A stretch of DNA of 56,198 nt from an uncultured Lachnospiraceae bacterium (GTDB lineage: Bacteria; Bacillota; Clostridia; Lachnospirales; Lachnospiraceae), in the NCBI GenBank assembly GCA_947627245.1, contig CANQVH010000018.1, positions 1 to 56,198 of the forward strand, read 5' to 3'. Within the stretch, counting starts at the first letter, position 1, and each line of letters starts with the position of its first letter. Below are positions 24,769-33,735 of this stretch, piece by piece. The notes beneath the pieces are model-generated. The model saw only the letters and a list, made by a program, of their open reading frames with translations, was not told the DNA's origin and made no database searches. Both the position numbers and the translations under genes were made by a program.

Positions 24769-26223
24769 TTATGACGGTTCCATTGTGACGTTCAGACCCA
24801 ATTTGCGAAGCGTATTCAGGTCTACGCCGGCGAGTCTGGAAGAGCAGTGGAGCTGACAGCCGCGCAGGCGGTCGAGCGCTTCCAGCGCGCTTTTTGCCTT
24901 TTCATTTTCCGACGCGCTGATCGAGAGCGCGATCAGGGTCTCGTCCGTGTGCAGACGCGGATTTCTGCTTCCGAAGTACTGCGTCTTCAGCGTCTGGATC
25001 GGGACGAGCGCCTTGTGGGAGATCAGCGGAAGCTCGTGGTCGATACCGGTGATCACCTTCAGGGCGTTCAGAAGAACGGCGGAACAGGGACCGAGAAGAT
25101 CCGACGTCTTGCCGGTGACGATCCTGCCGTCAAAAAGCTCGACTGCCGCGCAGGGAATCTGCTGCCTGAGCGCGCGCTCATTTGCCGCGCGGGCGCAGGG
25201 CCGGTCGTCCCGGGTGATGGAGAGCTGCTGCATCAGAAATTCGATCTTGGCGAGCTCGTCCTCGGTCGCTTTCATATCGGCTTTTCGGATCATCGATTCG
25301 TAACAGCGGCGGATGATCTCCTGACGCGACGCCTCACAGCATGCGTCGTCGTCCACGATGCAGTAACCCGCCATATTGACGCCCATATCGGTCGGAGACT
25401 TGTACGGACTCGCGCCGTAGATCCGCTCGAAGATCGCGCTGAGCACCGGAAAGATCTCGATGTCGCGATTGTAGTTGACCGTGGAGATCCCGTATGCGCT
25501 CAGATGGAACGGATCGATCATATTGACATCTTTCAGATCCGCCGTGGCCGCCTCATAGGCAAGATTGACCGGATGGGACAGAGGCAGATTCCAGATCGGG
25601 AAGGTCTCGAACTTCGCATATCCGGCGCGGATGCCGCGCTTGTGCTCGTGATAGAGCTGAGACAGGCAGGTCGCCATTTTCCCGCTTCCGGGTCCCGGCG
25701 CGGTCACGACGACGAGCGGCCGTGTCGTCTTTACGTAATCATTGCGCCCGTAGCCCTCGTCGCTGACGATCAGGGCGACGTTCTTCGGATAGCCCTCGAT
25801 CAGATAATGACAGTAGACGGCGATCCCCTGCTTTTCAAGACGGCTCCGGAAGGCGTCCGCGAGCTTCTGGCCGCTGTAGTGCGTCAGCACGACGCTTCCG
25901 ACGTACAGACCGTGGCTGCGGTAGATCTCGATCAGACGCAATACGTCGAGATCGTACGTGATGCCGAGATCGGCCCGGACCTTGTTCTTCTCGATGTCCT
26001 CCGCGTTGATGACGATCAGCACCTCCGCCTGAGAGGAGAGCTGGAGCAGCATCTGAAGCTTGCTGGACGGCTCGAATCCCGGAAGGACGCGCGATGCATG
26101 ATAATCGTCAAACAGCTTGCCCCCGAACTCGAGGTAGAGCTTGTTGTCAAACATGGCGATTCGTTCTTTGATCTTTTCCGACTGCATACGGAGGTATTTC
26201 TGATTGTCAAATCCTGTTCTCAT
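24769..26223 (-). CDS. DUF1846 domain-containing protein
   Basis: A 484-residue protein of the DUF1846 family, widespread in Bacillota and of unknown function. It begins MRTGFDNQKYLRMQSEKI and includes a P-loop-like VVVTAPGPGSGKMATCLSQLYHEH segment near residue 175. The family length is about 490-500, so it is complete. ATG 26223 is chosen because AGGAGA lies six bases upstream; an earlier start adds 19 residues without a ribosome site. It stands alone and is divergent from rsmD. Confidence 0.92.
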   Translation of the reverse strand: MRTGFDNQKYLRMQSEKIKERIAMFDNKLYLEFGGKLFDDYHASRVLPGFEPSSKLQMLLQLSSQAEVLIVINAEDIEKNKVRADLGITYDLDVLRLIEIYRSHGLYVGSVVLTHYSGQKLADAFRSRLEKQGIAVYCHYLIEGYPKNVALIVSDEGYGRNDYVKTTRPLVVVTAPGPGSGKMATCLSQLYHEHKRGIRAGYAKFETFPIWNLPLSHPVNLAYEAATADLKDVNMIDPFHLSAYGISTVNYNRDIEIFPVLSAIFERIYGASPYKSPTDMGVNMAGYCIVDDDACCEASRQEIIRRCYESMIRKADMKATEDELAKIEFLMQQLSITRDDRPCARAANERALRQQIPCAAVELFDGRIVTGKTSDLLGPCSAVLLNALKVITGIDHELPLISHKALVPIQTLKTQYFGSRNPRLHTDETLIALSISASENEKAKSALEALDRLRGCQLHCSSRLAGVDLNTLRKLGLNVTMEPS

Positions 26224-26338
26224 GGCTATTCTCCTACAGTATCTCCCGACTTCGGATATTTTTATGTATGACTGACGCATTCAGTATACGACATTTTCTT
26301 CGGAATGGCTATTGATTTTTTGAAAAAGATAAATCTTG

Positions 26339-26367
26339 TTGACAGGACTTTGCGAACTCTTTATAAT
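26339..26367 (+). promoter_or_regulatory. Consensus promoter of rsmD-coaD
   Basis: TTGACA (26339-26344), 17 bp, TATAAT (26362-26367): perfect consensus. It leaves a leader of about 100 nt before rsmD. Confidence 0.85.
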
Positions 26368-26475
26368 AATTCCGAGTTATACAGGCAGTATCACAGGATC
26401 ACGCCGTATTATGTACGGCGGAAGGACCGGGGCTGTGCGCACGGTCGGACGCACGGCGCGGACGGAGGACGACGG

Positions 26476-27045
26476 ATGAGGGTGATCGCAGGAAAAGCGC
26501 GGAGACTTCCGCTCGAGACGGTGCCGGGACTTGACACCAGACCGACGACGGACCGGATCAAGGAGACGTTGTTCAATATACTGCAGGGCGACCTGTACGG
26601 GATTCGTTTTCTCGACCTCTTTGCGGGAAGCGGAGGGATCGGTATCGAGGCGCTCAGCCGCGGCGCGCGCTATGCCTGCTTCGTGGATTCGTCGCGGGCG
26701 GCGTCGGACTGTATCCGCAGGAACCTCGCGTTTACGCACCTCGCGGACTGCGCGGATGTCATGCAGTGCGACGTGCTTTCGGCGCTTGCGCGGCTGGAGG
26801 GACAGGAGCCGTTTCAGATCATCTTCATGGATCCGCCTTACGGCAGGGCGCTGGAGCGTGATGTGCTTGAGACGATCGCGCGGCGCAGGCCGTCCTTCTT
26901 AGCGGAGGATACGACGATTATCGTCGAGGCTGACCTCAGGACGGATTTTTCCTATGCGGAAACGCTCGGCTATGAGATCCGACGTGAAAAAGAGTACAAG
27001 ACGAACAAGCATGTCTTTTTGGGACTGGCGGAGGAGAACACATGA
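26476..27045 (+). CDS. rsmD: 16S rRNA (guanine(966)-N(2))-methyltransferase RsmD
   Basis: A 189-residue RsmD that methylates G966 (E. coli numbering) of 16S rRNA using SAM. It has [13 protein letters not shown] at the start, the [16 protein letters not shown] signature, the SAM loop [19 protein letters not shown], and the catalytic [12 protein letters not shown] 26476 is chosen by GGAGG upstream. Longer readings run through the promoter and leader. It overlaps coaD by four bases (ATGA). Confidence 0.96.
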   Translation: MRVIAGKARRLPLETVPGLDTRPTTDRIKETLFNILQGDLYGIRFLDLFAGSGGIGIEALSRGARYACFVDSSRAASDCIRRNLAFTHLADCADVMQCDVLSALARLEGQEPFQIIFMDPPYGRALERDVLETIARRRPSFLAEDTTIIVEADLRTDFSYAETLGYEIRREKEYKTNKHVFLGLAEENT

Positions 27046-27542
27046 AACGTGCGGTATATCCGGGCAGTTTTGACCCGGTCACCAAGGGTCATCTCGATAT
27101 TATTGAGCGCGCGGCGGCGCTTGTAGACGAATTAATTGTCGGAGTTTTGAATAATAATGCAAAAATACCGTTGTTTTCTGTCGAAGAACGTGTTAATATG
27201 TTAGTTGAAGTAACTGGACACATACCGAATGTGCGCGTGGAATCCTTTTCCGGATTGTCTGTCGACTTCGTCAAGAGCTGCGACGCAAGGTTCATCGTGC
27301 GTGGTTTGCGCGCGGTCACAGACTTTGAGTACGAGCTTCAGATGGCGCAGACGAACCGGAGCATTGATCGCGGGATCGATACACTTTTCTTCACGACGGC
27401 GCTTCAATATGCATATATCAGCTCGACGATCGTCAAGGAAGTGGCTTATTACGGAGGGGATATTTCGGGATTCGTCCCGGAGAGCGTAGCAGGCCATATA
27501 CGGCGCAAGGTTTCGGAGAAACAGAGGGAGAACAAAGTATAA
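27042..27542 (+). CDS. coaD: Phosphopantetheine adenylyltransferase
   Basis: A 166-residue CoaD that transfers AMP from ATP to 4'-phosphopantetheine, the penultimate step of coenzyme A synthesis. It shows [21 protein letters not shown] with the T-x-G-H nucleotidyl-transfer motif, [13 protein letters not shown], and the [11 protein letters not shown]-terminal motif. It is translationally coupled to rsmD, as in many Bacillota. Confidence 0.97.
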   Translation: MKRAVYPGSFDPVTKGHLDIIERAAALVDELIVGVLNNNAKIPLFSVEERVNMLVEVTGHIPNVRVESFSGLSVDFVKSCDARFIVRGLRAVTDFEYELQMAQTNRSIDRGIDTLFFTTALQYAYISSTIVKEVAYYGGDISGFVPESVAGHIRRKVSEKQRENKV

Positions 27543-27570
27543 ATAATTAAGAGGTAAGGAGAAAAAAGCT

Positions 27571-28167
27571 ATGAGCAGCAGAATCGAACAAATCATTGAA
27601 GAGATCGAAGAGTTTATTGACAGTTGTAAGTTCCAGCCGCTTTCCTCGACCAAGATCGTCGTCAATAAGGAAGAGCTCGAGGAGCTTCTGCGTGAGCTTC
27701 GCATGAAGACGCCGGATGAGATCAAGCGTTATCAGAAGATCATCAGCAATAAGGACGCGATCCTTGAGGACGCGCAGACGAAGGCGGACAACATCATCGC
27801 CGAGGCGCAGGCGCAGGCCCAGAAGATCGTCAGCGAGAGCGAGGTCATGCAGGTGGCGCTTCAGCAGTCGAATCAGTTGATCGAGCAGACGAACGCGCAG
27901 GCGCAGGAGATCATGGACAAGGCGACCGAGGACTCGAACAATATCCGGATGAGTGCGATTCGCTACACGGACGAGATGCTGGACAACCTTGAGAAGATCA
28001 TGAGCCATACGATTGATTCCGCCGGGACCAAGTACAACAACTTCATCAATTCGATCCAGTCCTGTTACGATATCGTGAGTAAGAACCGCTCGGAGCTCTC
28101 CCCGCAGGCAGAGCCGTCGAGCTACACCACGGTACCGGAGACATCAGAGGAGGCAGAGGCGGAATAA
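27571..28167 (+). CDS. Coiled-coil protein, V-ATPase subunit H/DivIVA-like
   Basis: A 198-residue soluble protein dominated by a long helical coiled coil (about residues 45-150), rich in Gln/Ala/Glu (AEAQAQAQKIVSESE). Homologs in clostridia are usually labelled as ATPase or V-type ATPase subunit H-like, without real evidence of an ATP site. The short N-terminus and coil resemble DivIVA/GpsB-type proteins, so a cell-division or scaffolding role is possible but unproven. A GAGGTAAGGAG ribosome site lies upstream. It follows coaD and overlaps the 3' end of the convergent ylbJ by 24 bp. Confidence 0.75.
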   Translation: MSSRIEQIIEEIEEFIDSCKFQPLSSTKIVVNKEELEELLRELRMKTPDEIKRYQKIISNKDAILEDAQTKADNIIAEAQAQAQKIVSESEVMQVALQQSNQLIEQTNAQAQEIMDKATEDSNNIRMSAIRYTDEMLDNLEKIMSHTIDSAGTKYNNFINSIQSCYDIVSKNRSELSPQAEPSSYTTVPETSEEAEAE

Positions 28168-29085
28168 GATCGGAACCAGAGCGATGATTGCACTGAGCAG
28201 GGTGATTTTCACCCTGCTTTTTATGTAATGAACAAACAGCGTCCGATCCATCGAAGCGATGGAAGCGCTCTGCGCGAGCGCGGACAGTCCGCCGAACGCT
28301 CCGAGCACGGAGATCAGAAGACAGCGGATATCGAAGGGAAGAGGCGCTTGCGCGATCATATGGATTCCGCTGCTCACTTCAATGCATGAGGCAAACAGCA
28401 GCGACGCAGGATGGTTCATCGGAAGCAGGAGGGAAACCGCGCCGAGCAGAAGAGAGAACATCACGATATACGCGCCGAGGCGCACCGTGTTTCGGATCGT
28501 ATCATAAATGCAGTCGTCGATCTGGGCGAAAATGTCCTGAATGCCGCAGGCGGCGGGTGGTTCTTGATCATTTGTCTCCTGCAGGGGAATTCTCGGCATT
28601 TTTTTTGCGCTGAGCAGACCGTAAAGGACGGCGGAGCCGAGAATGCTGCAGAGAAACAAAACGCCGAGGGACGGCTGCCGCATCTGATCCGCCGCGATAA
28701 AAGACAGGATAAAGGAAGGACTCAGATTATTCACGAAGCCGTATAAGAAGTACGCCTCCTCGGAGGAGATCTTTCCCTGCCGCTGCAGGTCGCAGGTGAT
28801 CTTCGCGCCCATCGGAAAGCCGCAGAAGAAACCGGTCAGGATCGCGAAGGCGCCGTAGGAAGAGCAGCCGAACAGAAAATGAAACGGACGGGAAAGGACG
28901 GGAAGTATCCGTTCCGGAAGCCGGAATCGGATAAAAAGCCCGCTAAGCAGCATGAAGGGAAACAAAACCGGGAGGACGGAGCGGTACCACAGAAGCAGTC
29001 CGTCTCTTGCGTTCAGGAGCGCCTGCGCCGGAAAGGCAAGTAGATAAAAGAGTAAAAGAGATAAGGGAAGGATCAGCTTTTTCAC
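28144..29085 (-). CDS. ylbJ: Sporulation integral membrane protein YlbJ
   Basis: A 313-residue polytopic membrane protein of the YlbJ family (nucleoside-recognition/Gate fold), made under sigma-E in Bacillus and needed for heat-resistant spores. Visible marks are SVLPVLFPFMLLSGLFI, the GFFCGFPMGAKITCDL gate motif and GFVNNLSPSFILSF. The start is taken as GTG 29085, with GGAG five bases upstream; a TTG at 29109 is an alternative. In B. subtilis ylbJ also sits near coaD. The last 24 bp overlap the convergent coiled-coil gene, and the coding strand contains that gene's terminator. Confidence 0.88.
   Translation of the reverse strand: MKKLILPLSLLLFYLLAFPAQALLNARDGLLLWYRSVLPVLFPFMLLSGLFIRFRLPERILPVLSRPFHFLFGCSSYGAFAILTGFFCGFPMGAKITCDLQRQGKISSEEAYFLYGFVNNLSPSFILSFIAADQMRQPSLGVLFLCSILGSAVLYGLLSAKKMPRIPLQETNDQEPPAACGIQDIFAQIDDCIYDTIRNTVRLGAYIVMFSLLLGAVSLLLPMNHPASLLFASCIEVSSGIHMIAQAPLPFDIRCLLISVLGAFGGLSALAQSASIASMDRTLFVHYIKSRVKITLLSAIIALVPILFRLCLL
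28196..28222 (+). terminator. Terminator of the coiled-coil gene, inside ylbJ on the opposite strand
   Basis: AGCAGGGTG (28196-28204), ATTTT loop, CACCCTGCT (28210-28218), then TTTT. The hairpin is read with its T-tract only on the plus strand. On the minus strand it lies within the last codons of ylbJ. Confidence 0.85.
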
Positions 29086-29210
29086 AGGGACTCCAAAGCT
29101 TGTTTTCAATGTATCCTATGATTGCGCCGAACGGAATATGATTTTCAACGGCCCGCATATATCCGCTCCCGTCGGCGATATAATAGAGAAAAACGGTATG
29201 GAGCGCGTAG

Positions 29211-30029
29211 ATGAGAAAAGCCGGCAGTTATCTTGCTTTTTTGATCTTTCTGACGATCGTGGACGTGCAGCTTTCGGGCATTCTTTATCAGCAAAGCGTC
29301 GCGTATCAACAGAGCGGGCTTCGTCCGGAGAGCGACAGCTTTCGGCAGCTCTCCCTTTCGGAAAAGCTGCTGACCGAGCTTATTGAGGCCCGTCGCTGTT
29401 CCGGTATGCGGCCGGGGGAGCTGCTTGCAATCCTCCTGTCAGACGCGTCAGGGAGCGCCCGCCCGCCCGGGACGGATCCGGAGGATTCCTATGTGAAATG
29501 GAAGCTTGCGATGATGCGTTACAATCCGCAGGGGTTTGCGCGCGCAAGCGGATTCTACGCGGCGATTCTGGACGATATCGAGTGTTTTCCGGTTGCCGCG
29601 AAGGGAGTCGTCTACGAAAACAGTTGGATGTTTGAACGCAATTACGGAGGCAGGCGGGGACACGAGGGTACGGACCTGATGCCGCCGGAGAATCTGCGGG
29701 GTCAGTATCAGGTGGTCAGCATGACGGACGGCGTAGTGGAAAAGATCGGCTGGCTGCCGCTCGGCGGATACCGGATCGGGATCCGGGCCCCATCCGGCGG
29801 ATATTTTTATTATGCGCATCTGGACAGCTACAGCAAGGATTTCCGGGTCGGAGAGAGCGTATCCGCGGGAACCGTTCTCGGGCGGATGGGAGACACCGGC
29901 TACGGACCGGAGGGAACGCGCGGGAAATTCGACGTGCATCTGCATCTGGGCATTTACATCCGCACCGAAGACACGAAGGAGCTTTCGGTCAATCCGTACT
30001 GGGCGCTGCGGTTCGCGCAAAGAATATGA
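29211..30029 (+). CDS. M23-family metallopeptidase, membrane-anchored
   Basis: A 272-residue protein with an N-terminal membrane helix (AFLIFLTIVDVQLSG) and a C-terminal M23/LytM-type domain. The zinc ligands are in HEGTDLM (H-x3-D) and HLHLG (H-x-H). The fold context VVSMTDGVVEKIGW...GGYFYYAHLDSYS is typical. Such proteins cut peptidoglycan crosslinks, and some with intact ligands act in sporulation or division. The upstream ribosome site is weak (GGAGCG). The gene is divergent from ylbJ with a 125-bp gap. The exact role is not known. Confidence 0.87.
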   Translation: MRKAGSYLAFLIFLTIVDVQLSGILYQQSVAYQQSGLRPESDSFRQLSLSEKLLTELIEARRCSGMRPGELLAILLSDASGSARPPGTDPEDSYVKWKLAMMRYNPQGFARASGFYAAILDDIECFPVAAKGVVYENSWMFERNYGGRRGHEGTDLMPPENLRGQYQVVSMTDGVVEKIGWLPLGGYRIGIRAPSGGYFYYAHLDSYSKDFRVGESVSAGTVLGRMGDTGYGPEGTRGKFDVHLHLGIYIRTEDTKELSVNPYWALRFAQRI

Positions 30030-30062
30030 GCGTTTTTACGCCCGATGCACCAAACGCGAGCG

Positions 30063-30091
30063 TTGCATCTTTGGCGCGGATATGTTAAAAT
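30063..30091 (+). promoter_or_regulatory. Promoter of the alarmone synthetase gene
   Basis: TTGCAT (30063-30068), 17 bp, TAAAAT (30086-30091), 33 bp before the start codon. Confidence 0.65.
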
Positions 30092-30124
30092 TGTCTCAGC
30101 AATACCGCTGGAGGTTTTTGATTT

Positions 30125-30937
30125 ATGGAAATACAATTATGGCGTGAGATATTGACACCATATGATCTGGCTGTTAAGGAACTGATTGTCAAATTTGAAC
30201 ATCTGATTTACGAACACAGAAGCAGAGGGCTGTATTCGCCGATCGAGCAGGTCACGGGGCGGGTGAAGACAGTTGCGAGCATTCTGGAAAAGGCGCAGAA
30301 GAAGAATATTCCGATCAACGAGATAGAGGATCGTCTGATCGATATCGCAGGTGTGAGGATCATCTGCCAGTTCGTGGAGGATATCGAGCGGGTGGTCGAG
30401 ATCATCCGCCGCAGGACGGACATGGAGGTGATCCATGAGCGCGACTATATCAACCACATGAAGGACAGCGGATATCGGAGCTACCATATGATCGTCAACT
30501 ATTGGGTGCAGACGCTCGAGGGGGACCGGCAGATCAAGGTAGAGATCCAGATCCGCACGCTTGCGATGAATTTCTGGTCGACGATCGAGCATTCGCTGCA
30601 ATATAAGTACAAGAAGAATATTCCGGATCATATTCGTGAGAAGCTGACAAACGCGGCGAACGCGATCATACAGCTCGACAACGAGATGTCCGCGGTGCGA
30701 AGCGAGATCATGGACGCGCAGAATTCCTCGCAGATCTTTTCCAAGCTGATCTCGGATATTCTGAACAACATACAGAATCTTTATCGGATCGCGAACAAGC
30801 GGGAGGTACTAAAAATCCAAGACGAGTTTTACCGGATCTATGAGCTTGGCGATATCGATCAGCTAAAGCGGTTCAGCAGAGAGCTTGACAACATCGCGGA
30901 AGGATACCGCGCACAGTCTATCGGCAGGGACGTCTGA
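30125..30937 (+). CDS. relQ: Small alarmone (p)ppGpp synthetase, RelQ-type
   Basis: A 270-residue stand-alone synthetase that makes (p)ppGpp from ATP and GDP/GTP. It has the RelA/SpoT synthetase motifs: IAGVRIICQFVEDI, DYINHMKDSGYRSYHMIV (G-loop region) and EIQIRTLAMNFWSTIEH. No HD hydrolase, TGS or ACT domain is present, which marks it as a small alarmone synthetase. Length and the N-terminal segment fit RelQ/YjbM better than RelP. The ribosome site is GGAGG, eight bases upstream. The rRNA methyltransferase gene follows by two bases. Confidence 0.9.
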   Translation: MEIQLWREILTPYDLAVKELIVKFEHLIYEHRSRGLYSPIEQVTGRVKTVASILEKAQKKNIPINEIEDRLIDIAGVRIICQFVEDIERVVEIIRRRTDMEVIHERDYINHMKDSGYRSYHMIVNYWVQTLEGDRQIKVEIQIRTLAMNFWSTIEHSLQYKYKKNIPDHIREKLTNAANAIIQLDNEMSAVRSEIMDAQNSSQIFSKLISDILNNIQNLYRIANKREVLKIQDEFYRIYELGDIDQLKRFSRELDNIAEGYRAQSIGRDV

Positions 30938-30939
30938 TC

Positions 30940-32310
30940 ATGATCAATTTGCCACAGGAATTTTCCGAACGGGTGCGCGCACAGCTCGGCGAAGAATATG
31001 AACGCTTTCTCGGAAGCTATGACGAGGAAGGCTGTGTCGGCCTGCGCGTCAATACGCAGAAGATATCGGTGGAATCGTTTCTTGCGACGACTCCGTTTCA
31101 TCTGACTCCGATCCCGTGGACGGAGAACGGATTCTACTATCGGAAGGAAGAGCCGGTCACGCGGCACCCGCATTATTTTGCAGGACTTTATTATATTCAG
31201 GAACCAAGCGCCATGCTCCCGGCTTCCCTGCTTTCGGTCGAACCGGGAGACATGGTACTGGATCTGTGTGCGGCTCCCGGCGGAAAGGCCACGGAGCTTT
31301 CTTCGCGTCTGCAGGGCAAGGGCCTGCTGGTGGCGAACGACGCGAGCGCAAGCAGGGCGAAGGCGCTTCTGAAGAATCTGACCGTCTGGGGCGCCGCGAA
31401 TTGCTGCGTCACGGCGGAGACTCCGCAGCGGCTTCTGGAATCATTCGGCTGTTTCTTCGACAAAATTCTGGTCGACGCCCCGTGCTCCGGCGAAGGAATG
31501 TTCCGCAGGGACGCGGGACTGATCGATTCGTGGAGGGAGCGCGGCCCGGATCGGTATGCCAAGCTTCAGAAGGAGATCTTATCCTGCGCGGTGCGGATGC
31601 TGAAGCCGGGCGGCCGTCTTGTCTATTCCACCTGCACGTTTTCCGAGACCGAGGATGAGGCTGTGGTCGGAGAGATACTGGAGCAATATCCCGAGCTGGA
31701 GCTGTGCGGGATTCCGATGTACGAGGGCTTTGCGGCAGGCGGCCGCCCGTGTGAGAAGAGCGTGCGTCTCTGGCCGCACCGTGTCAGGGGCGAGGGGCAT
31801 TTCGCGGCGCTTCTGCGCAAACGGGAGGACGGCGCGCGGGATGTGGACAGAGCTTTTCTTCGCAGGGAGCCTGCGCGGGGAAAGCGGATCCCGCCGGAGG
31901 TCTCGGATTTTTTGCGGCGTTTCCCGGAGCACCTTTTCGAGAAATGCGTCTATGAACAGATCGGGGAACAATGCCTGCTGCTCCCGCCGTATGCGCTTCC
32001 GGAAAGGCTGCGCTACCTGCGCACCGGGATCTTGGCCGGGACGCTGAAGAACGGACGTTTCGAGCCGTCTCAGGCGTTTGCCATGCTGCCGGATGCGGGT
32101 TCTTATCCGAATGTTCTGCGGCTTTCCTCCGAGGACGATCGTGTAACGCGCTACCTGAAGGGAGAGACGATCGAGACCGGGAATGAGGACGGCGCCGTAG
32201 AGAACGGCTGGACGCTTGTGTGCGCGGACGGTTTTGCGCTCGGCTGGGGCAAATGCGTCGACGGCAGGATCAAGAATAAATATTACCCGGGCTGGAGGCT
32301 GGCAAGATGA
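30940..32310 (+). CDS. rRNA cytosine-C5 methyltransferase (RsmF/NOL1-NOP2-Sun family)
   Basis: A 456-residue SAM-dependent m5C RNA methyltransferase. It contains the SAM loop VLDLCAAPGGKATEL, the catalytic-type VDAPCSGEGMFRRD with one active-site cysteine, and YSTCTFSETEDEAV with the second. Residues 300-456 form an RsmF-like C-terminal extension, including a PUA-like end (AFALGWGKCVDGRIKNKYYPGWRL). The RNA target in this organism is not established. It overlaps the next pseudouridine synthase gene by four bases, so they are co-translated. Confidence 0.92.
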   Translation: MINLPQEFSERVRAQLGEEYERFLGSYDEEGCVGLRVNTQKISVESFLATTPFHLTPIPWTENGFYYRKEEPVTRHPHYFAGLYYIQEPSAMLPASLLSVEPGDMVLDLCAAPGGKATELSSRLQGKGLLVANDASASRAKALLKNLTVWGAANCCVTAETPQRLLESFGCFFDKILVDAPCSGEGMFRRDAGLIDSWRERGPDRYAKLQKEILSCAVRMLKPGGRLVYSTCTFSETEDEAVVGEILEQYPELELCGIPMYEGFAAGGRPCEKSVRLWPHRVRGEGHFAALLRKREDGARDVDRAFLRREPARGKRIPPEVSDFLRRFPEHLFEKCVYEQIGEQCLLLPPYALPERLRYLRTGILAGTLKNGRFEPSQAFAMLPDAGSYPNVLRLSSEDDRVTRYLKGETIETGNEDGAVENGWTLVCADGFALGWGKCVDGRIKNKYYPGWRLAR

Positions 32311-33026
32311 ATCGGATGCGGTTGGACAAGTTCCTTGCGCAAAGCGGGGCAGGGACGCGCAGTGAAGTGAAAAAGCTGATCCGTTCGGGACGGGTGCAGG
32401 TGAACGGCTGCGTCGAAAAGCGGCCGGAGGCAGGGATTGATGCCGAGCGGGACGAGGTATACAAAGACGGGAGGATCCTTTCATGGGAACCGTTTGTCTG
32501 GCTGATGTTCAACAAGCCGCAGGGGTGCGTCACGGCGACGAGCGACCGGAGCGCGAAGACGGTGATGGACTATATCGGCCATGAGCGAAAACAAGAGCTT
32601 TTTCCGGTCGGAAGGCTGGACGTCGACACGGAAGGGCTTCTCCTGTTTACGAACGACGGGGCGCTCGCGCACCGGATGCTGGCTCCCTCGCATCACGTGG
32701 AGAAGACGTATTTCGTCCGCGTGGAGGGCGCGCTCACACAGGAGGATGCCGACGCATTTTGCGCAGGCGTCGATATCGGAGAAAAACGGCCGACGCTTCC
32801 GGCAGGCCTGCATATTCTGAAAAGCGGCGAGATCTCCGAGGCGGAGCTTACGATCACGGAGGGCAAGTTTCATCAGGTGAAGCGCATGTTCGCCGCGAGA
32901 GGAAAGCATGTGAAATATCTGAAGAGGACATCAATGGGCGGAATCCGTCTGGACGAGACGCTTGCGCCCGGGGAATGGCGCGCGCTTACGAAAGAGGAAA
33001 AAGAGAGGTTGAACTATGCTGAATGA
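32307..33026 (+). CDS. RsuA/RluB/RluF-family pseudouridine synthase
   Basis: A 239-residue enzyme. Residues 1-60 are an S4 RNA-binding domain (MRLDKFLAQSGAGTRSEVK). The catalytic domain has the family motif GRLDVDTEGLLLFTNDG with the active Asp, and a closing ITEGKFHQVKRMFAARG. It isomerises uridine in rRNA; the site cannot be assigned. It is coupled to the methyltransferase upstream by a four-base overlap and to the HAD gene downstream by an 11-base overlap. Confidence 0.93.
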   Translation: MNRMRLDKFLAQSGAGTRSEVKKLIRSGRVQVNGCVEKRPEAGIDAERDEVYKDGRILSWEPFVWLMFNKPQGCVTATSDRSAKTVMDYIGHERKQELFPVGRLDVDTEGLLLFTNDGALAHRMLAPSHHVEKTYFVRVEGALTQEDADAFCAGVDIGEKRPTLPAGLHILKSGEISEAELTITEGKFHQVKRMFAARGKHVKYLKRTSMGGIRLDETLAPGEWRALTKEEKERLNYAE

Positions 33027-33684
33027 GAAAAGAGCCGTCCTGTTCGATCTGGACGGAACCCTGATGGATTCCATGTGGGTATGGGAGGACATCGATAAAG
33101 AATATCTCGGAAGGTTCGGACACGCGCCGACAAAGGATATGCAAAGGGCGATCGAGGGCATGAGCTTCACAGAGACGGCGCAGTATTTCAAGAAACGCTA
33201 CGGGATACCGGATTCGGTAGAAGAGATCAAGGCCGAGTGGAATCGTATGGCCTACGACGTGTATGCGAATCGCGTGCGGCTGAAGCCGGGCGCCTATGAT
33301 TTTTTAAGAGAAATCCGCCGCCGGGGCTTCATCACAGGAATCACGAGCAGCAACAGCCGCGAACTGATCCGGGCATGTCTGACCTCCAATAAAGTTTCGG
33401 ACTGCTTCGACCGCATTACGATCTCCTGCGAGGTGGAAAAAGGCAAGCCGGCTCCGGACATTTATCTGAGCGCTGCGGCCGCGCTGCATGTGGCGCCGGA
33501 GGACTGCCTTGTGTTTGAGGACATTCCGATGGGCATCCTCGCGGCAAAAAATGCCGGGATGCAGGTATGCGCGGTGGAGGATGATTTCTCCGCGGATCAA
33601 AGAGACCGGATCCGAAGCCTCGCGGGCTATTACATACGGTCGTATGACGAGGTGCTGGACGGCAGCTTTGAAACGCTCGTCTAA
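33016..33684 (+). CDS. HAD-family hydrolase (beta-phosphoglucomutase-like)
   Basis: A 222-residue HAD phosphatase. Motif I is VLFDLDGTLMDS near residue 10 with nucleophile and general-acid Asp. Motif II is the SSNS segment (ITSSNSRELI), motif III a Lys around GKPAPDIYL, and motif IV the VFEDIPMGILAAKNAGM acidic pair. The cap is the small helical C1 type. Members act on sugar phosphates or related metabolites; the substrate is unknown. It begins inside the end of the pseudouridine synthase gene (11 nt overlap). Confidence 0.92.
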   Translation: MLNEKRAVLFDLDGTLMDSMWVWEDIDKEYLGRFGHAPTKDMQRAIEGMSFTETAQYFKKRYGIPDSVEEIKAEWNRMAYDVYANRVRLKPGAYDFLREIRRRGFITGITSSNSRELIRACLTSNKVSDCFDRITISCEVEKGKPAPDIYLSAAAALHVAPEDCLVFEDIPMGILAAKNAGMQVCAVEDDFSADQRDRIRSLAGYYIRSYDEVLDGSFETLV

Positions 33685-33735
33685 AAAGTATGACAGGCAG
33701 GACGGCGAAATACAGCCGGCAGGTGACAGGAGAGT

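Noticed and set aside
24847..26271. 474-codon plus-strand open frame opposite DUF1846
   Set aside because: It is antisense to a conserved protein of full family length with a good ribosome site, and its translation shows no domain.
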